DNA from: Lophius americanus
Taxonomy: Eukaryota > Chordata > Actinopteri > Lophiiformes > Lophiidae
Length of the DNA: 64,000 bases
Direction: 5' to 3'
NCBI GenBank assembly: GCA_037951165.1
Contig: JBBDHG010000429.1
Coordinates: 62,001-126,000, forward strand
A program made the translations under genes and the position numbers. Positions within the stretch are counted from its first letter, which is position 1. Each line of letters opens with the position of its first letter. Shown piece after piece: positions 50,601 to 63,600 of the stretch. The notes beneath the pieces were generated by a model. The model made no database searches. It had not been told where the DNA came from and was given only the letters and a program-made list of their open reading frames with translations.

Positions 50601-53600
50601 AGGAGCACACAGGTCTGCAGTTTCTTGGAGGCAATTCGCCTGGTTGTCGCTGTTTAACAGTGAGGCGGGGGTGGTGAATGCAGGCTGTGTGCTGTTGCAT
50701 GGAAGAGGCAAGCATGGCTCAGATTTAGGAGTGGGTGAGGTGGTGCCGTCAGCAGTCCTATACGGGCTCTCAGAATCCAGCAGAAAAGGCAGAAGAGGAG
50801 AGTTAGTGATCTGAGGCAAAGCCTGTGTGAGGACAGGAGTGGGGAGGGGAGTGTGACTGAGTGTAACATCCTTGGTGAGAGAGACAAGGGGAAGGGGCAA
50901 AGAAGGAAGAGGCTGTGTGGTGAGACAGGGTTCCTCCAGTGCGTCTCCACAGCTCTCTACACCTGGGTCATCCTCTGGGGTCTTGGCAAGACTCGGGTGA
51001 AGTTCTTCCTCACGTCCATCCAGTTCAGTGTCAGGTATGACCTCATGAGAGATCTCTGCAAGGGTTTCTTCGGTGGCTAGCGAGGGCTCCGGGGCAGAGC
51101 GACCTTCGTGGCAGTGCTTATTAAGATTGGGGTCACTAGAAGTCCGTGTTAGCGGGACCCCATTCTCAAAAGCTGACTGCAAGTTTTCCATAGAGCGGGT
51201 CTTGGGAAGTCTGGAAATCAGATATACAAAATTAAAGATGCATTTTTTTTCAAATGTGTCGAAAAAGCCCATTATAATTCCGTTTGGGGAATCCCAACAG
51301 AGATTTTCTTAAATTCATAAGTGTTCCAAAGAGTGGCATGTAAACAGTTTAGATTTGCACCTGTCCAGAGAACGGGGGGTGAGTTCATCTCCTGCTACAC
51401 TTTTGGGGAGGTAGAGCTCCATAGATTCATCCACTGCAGTGCAAGGGGAAGAAGTTGGTAGGTAGACCGCGGTCCACAGCTGTAATGCCCGAGTGTGGCA
51501 GACAGGCTGCAGCACCTGTTGGAAAAACAGTGATGAGGACATTTCACAGAAGATGCTCACTTTTCAGATAGACAGAGTGTCTAACAAGAAGGTTAGACAC
51601 TCTGTTAGTGTGTCTAACCTGTCTGCACGATGAAGCCAAAGCCCCTGCTCAGGGTATATCTTAAAAATATCAGTCCTGTGGAGAGGTCACCTTCTCCTCA
51701 CTTACAAGCAGTTTCTCTGTAATTGTTACTGTCTTTAATGAAAGCATAACAGCTCCAATATTAAAAATGTGTTACCATATCATGACTGGGGATGTAGAGG
51801 AAGTTCTGGAAGTTCTTGTTCCCGCTGCGGAGTAGGGACCAGACAGAGCAGGTGCGTTTGTAGATGTTCTTTGCCTCCCTCTCACGAGGGTTGTTACACA
51901 GGAAGGTGCCATAAAGACACGAGTAAGTATGCTGCACCAACTTTACCTGGACACACAAGGAAGTGACATTCAAACTCATGAAAGGATAGGAATAAGTAGA
52001 ACATTTGTGTACAAGGACAAGAAAAAACGTGCCGATGGGGACAAACCAAAACATTTACCATATGTGAACAAACTGAAATTAACGTTGTCTAAGTTCAATT
52101 TGCGTATTTCTTTACATTTTAAGGCACATTCGAATAGCCAATAATAAGATGCTGTGTTACAGGACCTAAGGGTGGGGTGGGTATAATTATGATTCCTAAT
52201 ATGAAATCTAATCCTTATTTGTGTGCTCCATCTGTAAGGATGGTTTCATGTTTACCTAAATTTGAGTTTTCAGTAAAACATTTAAAGAAAACACAAAATG
52301 CCCGGGTCATTGTTAAAGAGAAGCTCTCCTTCCACCCACCAGGAAGGCCTCGTTGAACTCAAACAGGCAGGGGAACTGTTTTAGAAGCTGGTGAACACCG
52401 TCCAGCCACTGCAGGAAGACAGGACACTGCTCGCTCACGTCGACAGCGTTCTCCTGGTGGCCACAGCGGTCACCAAACTTATGACCGTAGTCCAGCCAGT
52501 CGGTCTCTACGAGTAACTGAAAACCCTGTGGAGGAGAATGTACCTTGTACTGAAGGCAATATTGTAAAACAATAAATGCAACTATGGCTAAAATGTTCTC
52601 CACAGATTTATCAATGCAAAATATTGACAAATATATATCCAACACTCCAAATTTGCATCTTGCGTTACTCTCTAAACGAGACATGAAAGCATTTATACAA
52701 CTCTGTCCCATATGACATAGTACTTTGCAAAAACTGTAACCATGTGTTGACCTCTAAACTTTGTTATACTACATCTATAACAAGTATATCTAAAATCCAA
52801 CTCAATGGAACATTATGTGTTGAACTCTTCCAGACTCTCACCTCTAATGTCCTGTAGTAGGGGTCCAACAGAACCTTGGCGAGGGCTACAATCTGGGGTG
52901 TGCGGTCCCACCCATCTGAACAGTGCACCAGGACAGGGCGACCCTCCCTCTCCACCGCTCCACACACTAGAGTGGCTGCCTTCAGCATGACTGACAGGTG
53001 CTGCAGCCAACGTGTGCTCTCAAGGGCTGAGAGCCAGCTGAAAACACCAGAGTGGACTGATTAGATTAGTTCAAATCAATGCAGAACTGATGAAGTGATG
53101 TGGAGCCCAGGTATTGTAACAAACATCAGCTTTGGTTGCTCAGTTTTAACTTGAACTGGGTTAATGGTCTGACTGGTGAAGGAAGCCAGGAAGCCTCTGG
53201 GTGTCTCTTGTTTCACACCTCACAACAACAAGCCTTACATATATTGTGTGTGACATCACGGCAGCTGGGTTATCCTATATATTAGTATATTTAGCACAGC
53301 CTCGTATGTATTGAATTCATTGTTTGACTTGTCCACAATCCGATGGTAACGGCACACAGGTGTGAAGTCTGCAGGAAACCACACACATGCAGTGTGATGA
53401 CAGGAAAGTCGTCAACATAGCAGGACTTGGACTGGACTGTGGCAGTGCTCCTATCTCTGAGCGGTGTTGCCTTACAGAGAGGTGAAGCCATTAAATGCGA
53501 GGAGGGAGACGGAGGCACCAATGAAGGTAGCACCACTCAGACAGAAAGGTCAGGCAGATCAACTTACTTTCCTGGATCCGGGATCTGACTGCAGACAGTC

Positions 53601-56600
53601 CTCAGAGCCTGGAAGCTGTTCCGAATAGCGTGGATATTGGCCATTCCCATAAACATCACCTCACAGTTAGGGTAGTACTCTATATACATGACAAACAAGT
53701 CTGATGAAGGTCATACAATACAAACACTTAGGACATTCAAAAATAAAAAAAAAACACACTGTTTAACATTACAAGTTCAGTTTTGAGCGTTTGATTTTAA
53801 CAGTTTTATGTGATCCCTAACTGCAGCAGGCCCCACTGTTGGCAGCTGGTTACAGAGTATCATATGACATTGGGCATTACTCATCAAATGGATAACCAAA
53901 GCACCCCGTGCTTGTGGTCCCAGTTTATAACCTAGGAGCAATCATCACTCTTATGTACTCATCCAACAGTCACATAAGCACTCTGTCATTTACTAATGAT
54001 CCGTCAAAAAAAACTAAAAATTAGTGCAATAAGTCATTCTCCTTTTAAAGTCTTTCTTGGACTCCATCATCTCATCCGACAAATATGTGGCCCTTTAGCC
54101 GCTAGATGTTAGAATCTCTAAATAAGCCAGGTTTATATCTGAGCATACAATTCGACATTAGCATGTAGCGCACTGAGTTTAACCGAATATTTGAGCTGAA
54201 AACAGCCGTCTAGGCTTTTTACAGATACAGTTCGTGATAATAGAATTAACAGACAGACCATTAAGAGAAAAAGAGTTGATGGTAACTGCATCATTGGGTT
54301 CAAAATCTCTACATCAACAGTGGTGCAGTTTTAGGTTACTTTTCATAAAATTCATGGTGCCAATTTGAAGCCGTGAGCAGAGCCTTAAATACAAATGTGG
54401 ATGAATACACACTCTAGACGGTGGATAATTGTACGGACACAACTGCTGTCTCCTTACAAAATGCAATAACTAAATCGTTTAAAACACTTTTAGTCGCACT
54501 AACCTTCACATTCACAGCCTCCCCCTTTGGCTCGATTGGCCACAGCAGCGGTGTATGAGCGAGCATCCAGAATCAGCAGCTTCTGTGGAACAGTGTTGTC
54601 ATCGGGGCCAGAGGTGCCTGCCAGGGAGGAGTCTGGAGGCGAGAAGACCGAGAGGTGATGTTCACTGTTACGCGAGTTGGGATGAGAGTCAAATTGCTGA
54701 TGAGGAGAATTTGCGCGAGAGGAAGGGAATCGGAGACTTAGCAGTGAGATGATTAATAGACACTGACTATTTATGACTTACTGAAAATCAATAGCGCTTC
54801 CTGATGACAAAGTGTTTCTATTGGTAACAATCACAAGTCAAAAGACATGATTTCCACAGGTACAACAGCAAAATACAAGCAATTACTGTGAACATGTCCT
54901 ACTCTCAGTTAATTGTGTTGCCATTTATATTATGGACTGCTGTTTTGCACTAAGTGATGCTGAAGGACTTTCATCACTACGTTAATGTACTTGTAATTTT
55001 ACATAAATCATTAAAAACGTACTGCTCCGTTGCAAAGACTGTTTGATGCAGAAAACTTTAATGGATACTGTACACACTTTTTAAATTTGACCCAAGTACA
55101 TTGAATGTTTTAATACTTGGATGGAACCCATGCAAACATGAAAGCTCCAAAAAGAAAGACCTCAAGGGCAGTGGTGGGTTTATAACCAGAACATTCTTCA
55201 TGCGGGGCCACTGTGCTGCCTACTAATCGCAGCACTAAGCCAATGTATGAAAGCATGATTTAAAAAATGGTGTCTTTTGGGGCAATCGTGATTAACATCA
55301 CTGACTGTCCACTTTGGAAGTTATCTACGCAAATTAAGTGCAAGTAGCATGAATCATGAGACAACTATACTCAGTACATTTGCATAAATCAAACACATTT
55401 TTACCAAAATCGCTATCAGAGGAGTCTGGAGGTTCCCCGCGTTGTCGGCTGGCTGGGGCGCCACCGTTACCCTTTGTGGCCATCTGACAGGCCTTTGCAA
55501 TAGATGTCACAAGGTATTCATCCTCTGTGTTCCTCCAACCCCACCAGCTGATCTCAGGTTGGCTGCAACGGGCGATCACTACTCCATTTTTCTGATGCCT
55601 GAAATATGAAGTAAGGGTCAGTCATCACACACGCCCATGAGCAAACTGGCGTAAACATGCATAGTGTGTCAGTAAACCCACCTGTAGACCACCACAGGGA
55701 TCCTCTTCCAGGATCTGAAGGAAGCTACATTCTCCAGCTCCTTGTCAGTGATCCATATGGGAACCAATAGCTTCTGTGGGTAGCTGGAGCACAACCTGAC
55801 GACAAGGAGGACCAGAAGTATTATTTTTAGAAGGAGATAAAATGACATGGCCAGCATGACTCAGATGAGTCTCTTTGAAATTGCATTTCATGAAACGACA
55901 TTAATCATCATAAAAAAAACGCTCTTGGTTTCAAGGTCACTCAAAACATCAAGAGCTTTCTGCTCAGACAAAGAACAAATCACAGAGTGCTGCTGCCTGC
56001 CTCCATCTTTCTCCTTCTCCACTCCCATGACACCTTCTTCAATATTTATTCACCTTCTAACTGTCTACGATGGGAGCAGAGCCTGTGTGTGAGTGTGAAA
56101 GAGGGAAAGTGAAATACTGTGCTGAGTCATGGGTCTCAGCAGGCTGCAGCTTGCTTTAATTAGCCAGTTGTCCTTTGTAAGGATAAGCTCTCTTGGACCA
56201 TCTGATCACAAACATGCACACACCGTACTGCATACACACATGTAGACTAACAAACGCGAGCTTGAAAGGTGAGATGAGACAAAGGGGAGAAAGTCATATT
56301 GATCAATGTCAACAATGTTTAAATGAACAATTGTCCAACTTAAAATTTAGGCACGATCACGCTTGAAGTGTTCATACATTTACCACAAACCCACAGCAGA
56401 CGTGTTATTGGTGGATGCAAGAACTCAGAATTTGGGATCTCAGACCAGTTTGACGGTTGAAAACTCTCATTGTGAGTAGGTTACTTTGTGTTGACTGCAC
56501 AAAATTGACAATGGAGTTAGTGTACTTCATAGAGCCAAACCTGGAGCTTTTTAATTGGGGCAAATATTTTGGCATCGTCAACAGTATGCTGAAATATCAG

Positions 56601-59600
56601 TTAGTAGTTATCCCTGAGGGAGAATTCCACATTCTAAAACTCATCACATGAAAACAACTTGTATTATGTCTCAGTTGTCAGGGTAAATCTGACTAGAGCA
56701 ATCCCAAACAATAATTCAGAACAAATAAAGCGCTCCCGTTTCCTGACATCGGCGTCCCACAGTTTATCCGATGAGCCCAAACATACACATATGGTGTGTG
56801 GTTCGGATTTTTGATACATTCATAATCTGTTCAGTCGCTATTGACTGTCCAAACAGCAGAGTTGACTCTAAATGTACTGCTATCTGTGACGTACTTGTAG
56901 TTGCAGTTTATGTCAGACAGTCTCCAGACGTTCTGTGTGTCGAAGCCCATCCTCTTGACCTCCATTTCAATTCTCTGATGAACATGCTCACCTGCACACA
57001 CAGAACCATGGAGAGAATGTGTTATTAGAAGATCATCTTTAATACTGTACTTTCATCATTCTACACTGATTTTTGTGTGACCTGGGCGACAGAGATGAAC
57101 ATGCTGGTCCTCGTCATCAGCACTGGCTCCCAGACACCAGGCATGATAGGCCAGTGCAAACAGTTCCTCTAGCCGAGACGGGTGAACTATGGCTCGGTTC
57201 AGACGCTTGACCCACTCCTGACAATGCGTGAACGTTGCAAAGTGGCATCTGTGAAAGATGAAGATTAGAAAGCTGAGCGCAACTTCAAAACCTCTACCGT
57301 AAAGGTTAAAACAGAAGCTAGAGGAATTCTTTCAGAGTTTTGAACTTTGAAATATGTGGTTGCTTCTCTTTTAATCTTGGAGGATTAACATGAATCAAAT
57401 TATCTGCACAAACAGAAATATCTTGGACCTAAAAGAAAAAACAGGACACAATTTCTTTGGATATTCAGTACTACTCAGCTTCGCCCAGACAACGAAAGAG
57501 GAGGGAAGGCTAAAATGTGGGGGTGAGATTAGGAAGTTTAAATGTCGGCAGGATGACAGAAAAAAGGTAATAATAATACATTTAATTTATAAGGTAGAGA
57601 GCTAGCTGATATGATGAAGAGATGGAAGGCGTGTCCAGGTATATAGGATGACTCTGGCAGTGCAAGAGAGGCAAAGGGCAAAGCTAGAGTGGAGGTTCAA
57701 ATGGTGGAAGCTGAGGAAGGAAAGCTGCTGTGTACACTTCAGGGTGGAGTTGAGGCCCACGCTGAGTGGTAGTGAAGAACTGCTGGATGACTGGGTTAAC
57801 AATGGCAAAAGTGACAAAAGAGACAGGAAAAAGGTTGGTGATAACGAGTGGGATAGCAGGAGAGATGAACAATGCACACATGAGGAGTAAGGCAGCAAAG
57901 GTGAAAGAAGAATGAAGGTAATTCGCAGCAGGGTGTGAATGCATGTGTCTGCAGGGAGGCAGGTGGAACGGTGTAGATGCAGGGGGTACAGATGTAGGAG
58001 GTGCAGGAGTTTAAGTATTTTGGATCAACTATTCAAAGCAACGTGAATTGAGGTGAAGAAGCGAGTGTAGGAAAGGGTTGAGTGGGTGGAGAAGAGTGTC
58101 AGGAGTTATCTGTGACAGAAGAGTAGCAGTAAGAGTGTACGGGTAAGATTTACAAGATGGTTGTGAGAGAAGTTCTATTGTATGGTTTGAAGATGCTGGC
58201 TCTGACCTAAAGACAGGAGGCAGAGCTGGAGATGTTAACATTTTCCATCGGACTGAAGAGCATAGACAAGATTAGAAGCCAGCCTAGAAGTAAGAGGCCA
58301 GATTGAGGTTGTTTGGACATATCAGAAGACAGGATACTGGATCTATTGGTAGAAAGTTACTGGAAATGGAGCTTCCAGGCAGGAGAAAATCGGGAAGACC
58401 AAAGAAAAGTTTTCTGGGTGTGGGGAAAGAGGATATGCAGCTGGATAGTGGGTTAGATTAAGATGCAGGGGACAGGGGAAATCTGAAATTTTTTGGGGGG
58501 GGTGGGGAATTGATGCTTCAAGTGAAGCATTTCAGAGTATTTGATCAACACAGATATGCATCTACACAGCTCAACTAGACCATACAGAGTAAATATGATG
58601 TTTGCAATCATGTCTCAACTGTGACCGTCATGATTCCTATAACTATTAATGTCATTAAACAATAGGGAGGGGTGGTGCGGCGAGGATAGCATTAGATTAT
58701 TGCTACCGTCTAAAGTCTATTTTTAAACCTGCAATGTTTGATTCATGGTTAAAGACGGTGGTGTGTGATACAAACTGCCTCCTAGTTGCATGTAAGAACT
58801 GAACTGTTGAATTATTTATTCGGCATGGATCTGCCTACCGGACGAACGCGAACCCTTTAATGTGTGAGTGGGCCAGTCTCCTTACCTGACAACTTTGGAG
58901 TCTTTGCAGATGATGTGCAGTTGGAACATATCTCTGCTCTCCACGTTCTCTATGAGCCTGAGAGGAACCTGTGGGGGGAGACAGAGCATGTTTGTTGAGC
59001 CTGATGTCCTGCTGTCAGTGCAATAGCACACTAGCAAAGCGTTACCAGTCTCTGATCTAGTACTGACTCAATACAGTCTAGATAGACAGCAGCTTTGCAG
59101 CTTTAACCTCGATGTAGAGGCCTAGAGGAACTCTCTCAAACTCCGATGCCAAACAAAAGTTTAATATGTTTTTTCCAGACTTATTCTCTATTCTTTGCTC
59201 TAAGATTTTTTAGTTCTCCCGTGAACTGAGGGGTTAAGCATCAACCCGCGTGGAACTTTACTTGGGGTCAAACATTCATGCAATGGTTTATATTGTATAA
59301 ATGAGTATGATTGCTTTGTCTTATTGAAAGAAGTACAATTCTACTAAAGTTCTATCCAAACCATTTATTTTTTTAAATGCTATTACATTGAATAGAAAAT
59401 AGAATTAACCCACCAAGTCAATATGGTATCACCAAAAGAACAAGCAAATTCAATTTCCCCCAGTTTGTTGTAATGTTTAAAGTTAAGAGGAGCTGCATAA
59501 CTTTGGCGTTTTGTCATATTGTACTCACTGATATGTCATTGTCCACACCTGGGTAGGTCTAAAACACAGTGACAACATGGAACATGTACAAAGAAAAGGG

Positions 59601-60648
59601 GAGAGGGAAGACCGGACAAGACAGGAGGAAATGTGGAAAAATTAAGAACTATTAAGCCAAACAAAAAAATAAAAATAAACACATTTGGAGACATAAGGAA
59701 ATGAGTTAACAGGAAAGTAAACATCAGTGATTGAAAGATGAAACATAACTCAGTGGAACATGGAGTGTAATTCTTGTAGCACATGACCAAGGTGAATGGA
59801 AATCATGGAGAGAAAGACAAACAACGACGGGAGCAAAGGGCAAGAAAACAGCCAGAAAGTAAGGGGGGTGGGGAGGGTTCTAGGAGGTAAGAGGTTGTGG
59901 TGTGGTTTGCATATAGAGTTCATCTGACTGCTGGGGTCAAGACAGGACTCTGCTCAGTCGGACACCAGTTCAAAAGAGAAAGAACTTAACCAAACTATCC
60001 TCTGCTAAAGTAAGTGAAGATGAAGAGGAGCCATATCCTTCGCCCTGTCATCCTTTCCAAAAGGCTTCTGGAATAGATGACAAGGATTTTGGAAGGAGGA
60101 ACGCTTCTCGCTGCCAATGAATGCAAACAATTGGCCTGTTAGTCCTTGAGCGAGGCCTGACGTCAGCAGGAGCAGCGGATACTGGGCACTTGACAGGCCT
60201 CTGAAGGCTAGATGTCACATTAAACTCCCCTGCCTGTAGATCCTCGCTGGAGATGCAAAGAACGTTATACCAAAAACATTTGAACCTTACTTAAAGTACC
60301 CTTTGTAAAATACACAGAAGTTCATCTGCTTGTTTGCACAATTAAGGGTTTATCACATTCAGTTAGAGAAAACAAACCTACAGTAAGAGGATCCAAACTA
60401 CACATTAAAGCCTACTGGCTCCTGCTATTGGCGTCTAGAACGGCGCGGCGCCAGAAGAGATCACACTGATAACACTGGTGGCATTAAGACTGCAGTAAAT
60501 CTCTACTGTGTCTTGTCTGGATTGCACTCACATTGATGACAGAGTCCTTGAACTTGATGTGGAGCCTGTAGTTAGAAATGGCAATGATGGCTTCATCTGC
60601 ATGGCCAAGATATTCCACCCCTTCCCCCTGGAGAACTTGGAACGGCAC
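47622..60648 (-). CDS. mtmr3: myotubularin-related protein 3, phosphoinositide 3-phosphatase (5' end off window)
   Basis: Removes the 3-phosphate from PI3P and PI(3,5)P2 on endosomal and autophagic membranes. Exons: 60648-60532, 58968-58886, 57248-57082, 56991-56895, 55795-55682, 55598-55405, 54632-54504, 53679-53568, 53037-52842, 52525-52340, 51946-51776, 51515-51361, 51210-49758, 49609-49499, 49339-49251, 47799-47622. They give 1183 residues in frame; human MTMR3 has about 1198, so only the first ~30 residues are missing. Domains in window numbering: PH-GRAM (about 1-100), myotubularin phosphatase (about 150-530) with HCSDGWDR and catalytic Cys377/Arg383 (Cys codon 52922-52920), a long disordered region in one 1453-bp exon (575-1058) ending in a coiled coil, and a C-terminal FYVE zinc finger with RRHHCRNCG (about 1098-1160). 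The end QLKKAIATASS matches MTMR3, not MTMR4, as I recall those families. Confidence 0.95.
49758..51210 (-). CDS. mtmr3: mtmr3 giant internal exon (disordered linker and coiled coil)
   Basis: 1453 bp, entering with one base of a split Arg codon and leaving in phase 0. It starts LPKTRSMENL, the basic motif following the phosphatase core. It runs through some 400 residues rich in Ser, Thr, Pro and Glu, and ends with DAVQQRLRQIEAGYKQEVEV, a heptad-like coiled coil. The linker is probably the least conserved part of the protein. Confidence 0.93.
51572..51605. other. 14-bp perfect hairpin in mtmr3 intron
   Basis: Arms ACAGAGTGTCTAAC and its exact reverse complement with a 6-nt loop (AAGAAG). A third partial copy (GTGTCTAAC) follows at 51610-51618. 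It is 57 bp upstream of the exon starting at 51515. Confidence 0.75.
57925..58475 (+). mobile_element. RTE-like LINE ORF2 3' end in mtmr3 intron
   Basis: The plus strand, across several frames, shows the usual C-terminal order of this LINE group. An EFKYFGSTIQSN-like segment is near 58010-58040, then VYKMVVREVLLYGL near 58148-58190, a KDRRQSWRC-like Glu-Ala-Glu block near 58212, and the LEMELPGRRKSGRPKKSF tail near 58362-58415. Stops and frameshifts abound. It complements the RT fragment at 28560-28960, possibly the same family. Confidence 0.75.
59529..59558 (-). CDS. mtmr3: candidate 30-nt in-frame microexon of mtmr3
   Basis: Ten codons (TYPGVDNDIS) between a TTTTAG acceptor and a GTGAGT donor. 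The neighbouring exons at 60532 and 58968 meet in phase 0, and this segment is phase 0 at both ends. Inclusion would add ten residues within PH-GRAM, between SVIN and VPLRLIE, without shifting frame. It is not in the human protein as I recall it. No transcript evidence is available here. Confidence 0.5.
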
Positions 60649-63600
60649 CTGAGGAGACAGAAAACAACCTGATTGTTAAAGTGTACCTGTTCTACAGCCA
60701 TGTCAGCTGCTCTGTGGGTTATTATCAAAGCTTGGTAGTGGTTTGAGATACGCCAGTCAACCATAACAGTATAAACAGATGAGGTGCGAATCACATTGAT
60801 CATCTCCAATTATCTCAGCACCACTGGTTGGGATATATTTGGCAGCAATTCCACATTTTATCTTCAAAGTTGACATGCAGGACACAGAGGAAACGGGTAT
60901 GTGTATGAATCTGCTTTACTAGAACAAGGGCCAAATTGTGATGGCTGGGTCAGACGTATTGACTCCGTCGCTGTTTTGGTGGCAAAATGGGGACAGACTA
61001 TTTGGTAGATGGTTTTAATGTTAGAGCTGATCAGTGTAAAAGCTAAAAAAATGACTGAGAATGCTTCCAGTTTAATTAAGATGAACATCAACCTTCTAAG
61101 CATCAACATCTAAAATTTGTTAATTGACATTAACATGATTAATACCATTTTCATCATAATTAAATGATTGGACTATTAAAGTAATGACCCGATGATCCTA
61201 TTTGGAAGAGTAATATTTCCCCAAGTTACAATTTATTCTGAGGGTGACTTTAATGTTTCTGAGAATTTCATGGCAATTGTATCGTTAATAAAGCCAGGTT
61301 TCATCCAAATGCCAAACTATTCAAATCACTGAGGAGATGATACTTCATTGGATGCATAAAGATTCAAAGAGTGAAGGAAAAAGTCAGTTGGCTTTGCAAA
61401 TAATATATTATATAATTGATAGTAATGTGATGTTTGAGTTTGGAGTGCGGTGGACAAAACCACCCACCGATTTTTCTACTTTTTAATAATTTAAGATGAA
61501 CTTACTCCAACAAAGATCTTAAGAGTCACTGGCGATGACGTGCCATTTTTAAAAAGGAAGGTTTTGTGGGAAAAAAGCCACTGCAGTCCTCAGAGGGAAG
61601 AAGTAGCGGTCTAATTATAGAAGTTTTACAGAGGGACCCTTGTGGGCACAGAGAGCTTGTTGGTGAGTCTAAATGAGCAAGCAGGAAGACGAAGAAGAAG
61701 GGCTTGGGGGGAGCGATTCTGCTCCAGCCTTACCGTAACAATGAGCAATCCCAAACTGTGTATTGACATTCTTAACTGTAACATTTTAATACAGGTCCAG
61801 CCAAGTTCAGGCTTCAATGGGAACCCTGCATTAAGATAATTGATTCCCACAGAGATCGACAGAAACCTTTTTTCTAAGTACTTTATCGCAGAGCCTCATC
61901 TTTAAAAGCCACCCACAAGGAACACCGCTAAAGCTGCCAAATTCTAAAGAACGTCTCACTTTGTATAAAATGCATGAGAGCGGGGTGCTTTGAGAGGGCT
62001 GAACATTACTCTGGCAACTGATGTACTGTCTGCAACAGACACTTTCTCAAAGGAATGACATTGTTGACCTAAAGGACCTCTAAACTCCCCCTTGGCCGTG
62101 TCATCAGTCGATATGGACTCTCATTCCATTGTTACGCTGATGACACGCAAATCTACATAAAAACTGACACATGTTCCTCCTCAGCCTCTCAATCCTCATC
62201 GTCATCATCATCTCCCCTGTCAACTCTCCGCGCTTGTCTGGAGGAGATAAAGGTGTGGATGAAAAACAACTTTCTCCAATTGAACAGCTCCAAAACCGAA
62301 GCTATTTTAATTGGCACCCCACATCAGACCCAGTCTTCCTCCAGAACCAGTATTACCTTCTCTGGTCATGACATTCCCCTCTCTTCATCAGTCACCAACC
62401 TCGGTGTAAGATTTGACCCTCAACTCACTTTTGAATCCCACATCAAACACATCTGCAAGATGTCCTTTCACCATCTCAGAAATATTTCGAAACTCCGTTC
62501 TTCACTAACCTTGAGTGATGCTGAAAAGCTGGTCCAACGTTCGTCTCCTCCAGACTGGATTACTGTAACTCACTTCTCATCGGGATCCCTGATAAAAGTC
62601 TTCAAAGACTGCAGTATGTTCAAAACAGTGCTGCAAGGATCCTGATGAGAGTTCGTAAACACGAACACATCACCCCTGTTCTTCATTCCCTTCATTGGCT
62701 TCCCATCTCCACCAGGATTGATTATAAGATCTCTCTCCTCACTCACCAGTGCATCCATGGTAACGCACCCCCCTACCTGAAAGAACTACTCACCCCACTG
62801 ACCTCGACACGATCCCTTCGTTCTACCCACTCACACCGCCTCCTCCTTCCCCGGACTAAGCTCAGCACCATGGGAGATCGGGCTTTCTGTTCTGCTGCCC
62901 CTCGTCTGTGGAATGCACTCCCTGACCATCTCAGGGCTCCACAGATGACTGACACATTTAAAAAAGGACTTAAAACTTTCCTTTTTAGCAGAACATATAA
63001 CCTTAATTAACATTAATGCTTTTGGTCACATTTTTGTATAGTTATTGTTTTATTTTATTTTTTTATTGATGCTTTTATCTGCTTTTGCCTTGTAGCACTT
63101 TGAGATTTGATCGAAATGTAAAGTGCATTATAAATTAAATGTATTATTATTATTAAACGTTGATCAGTAGGTTTTAAGCTATGAAAGAACAGATGACATC
63201 ATGTTCAATCACCTGGTATGAAACATTCCATCTGACAGATTGAAACTAGAGACCTGGTGCTGCTCGGAGAAGAGTGAGGGTTGTGTTGATGATGTCAATC
63301 CATTCATCATTTACATTCCCTCTTTATACTTAGACGTCTGGCTGCACGCACCACATTAGGTAATAGATGCTTGAACACAATCATTGTAAAGAGCACAAAT
63401 TACAACTCAGACCTCGATTAGTTGCTAGTAGTGGGGACAGCGTTGCTTAGAGACATTACCTCATCGTTCAGTAGTATGCACAGCTGAGGCACAAATAGGA
63501 AGCCCCACTGAGCACGTTAAGAGGACATACATCGGGGCAGATGGGGAATTACGATAAAGATGTCGGAAAATCAGGCTTACTTGAAACATTAGCACACACT

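Noticed and set aside
50497..50814. Frames opposite the large mtmr3 exon
   Set aside because: Shadow of the coding strand; codon pattern follows the real gene.
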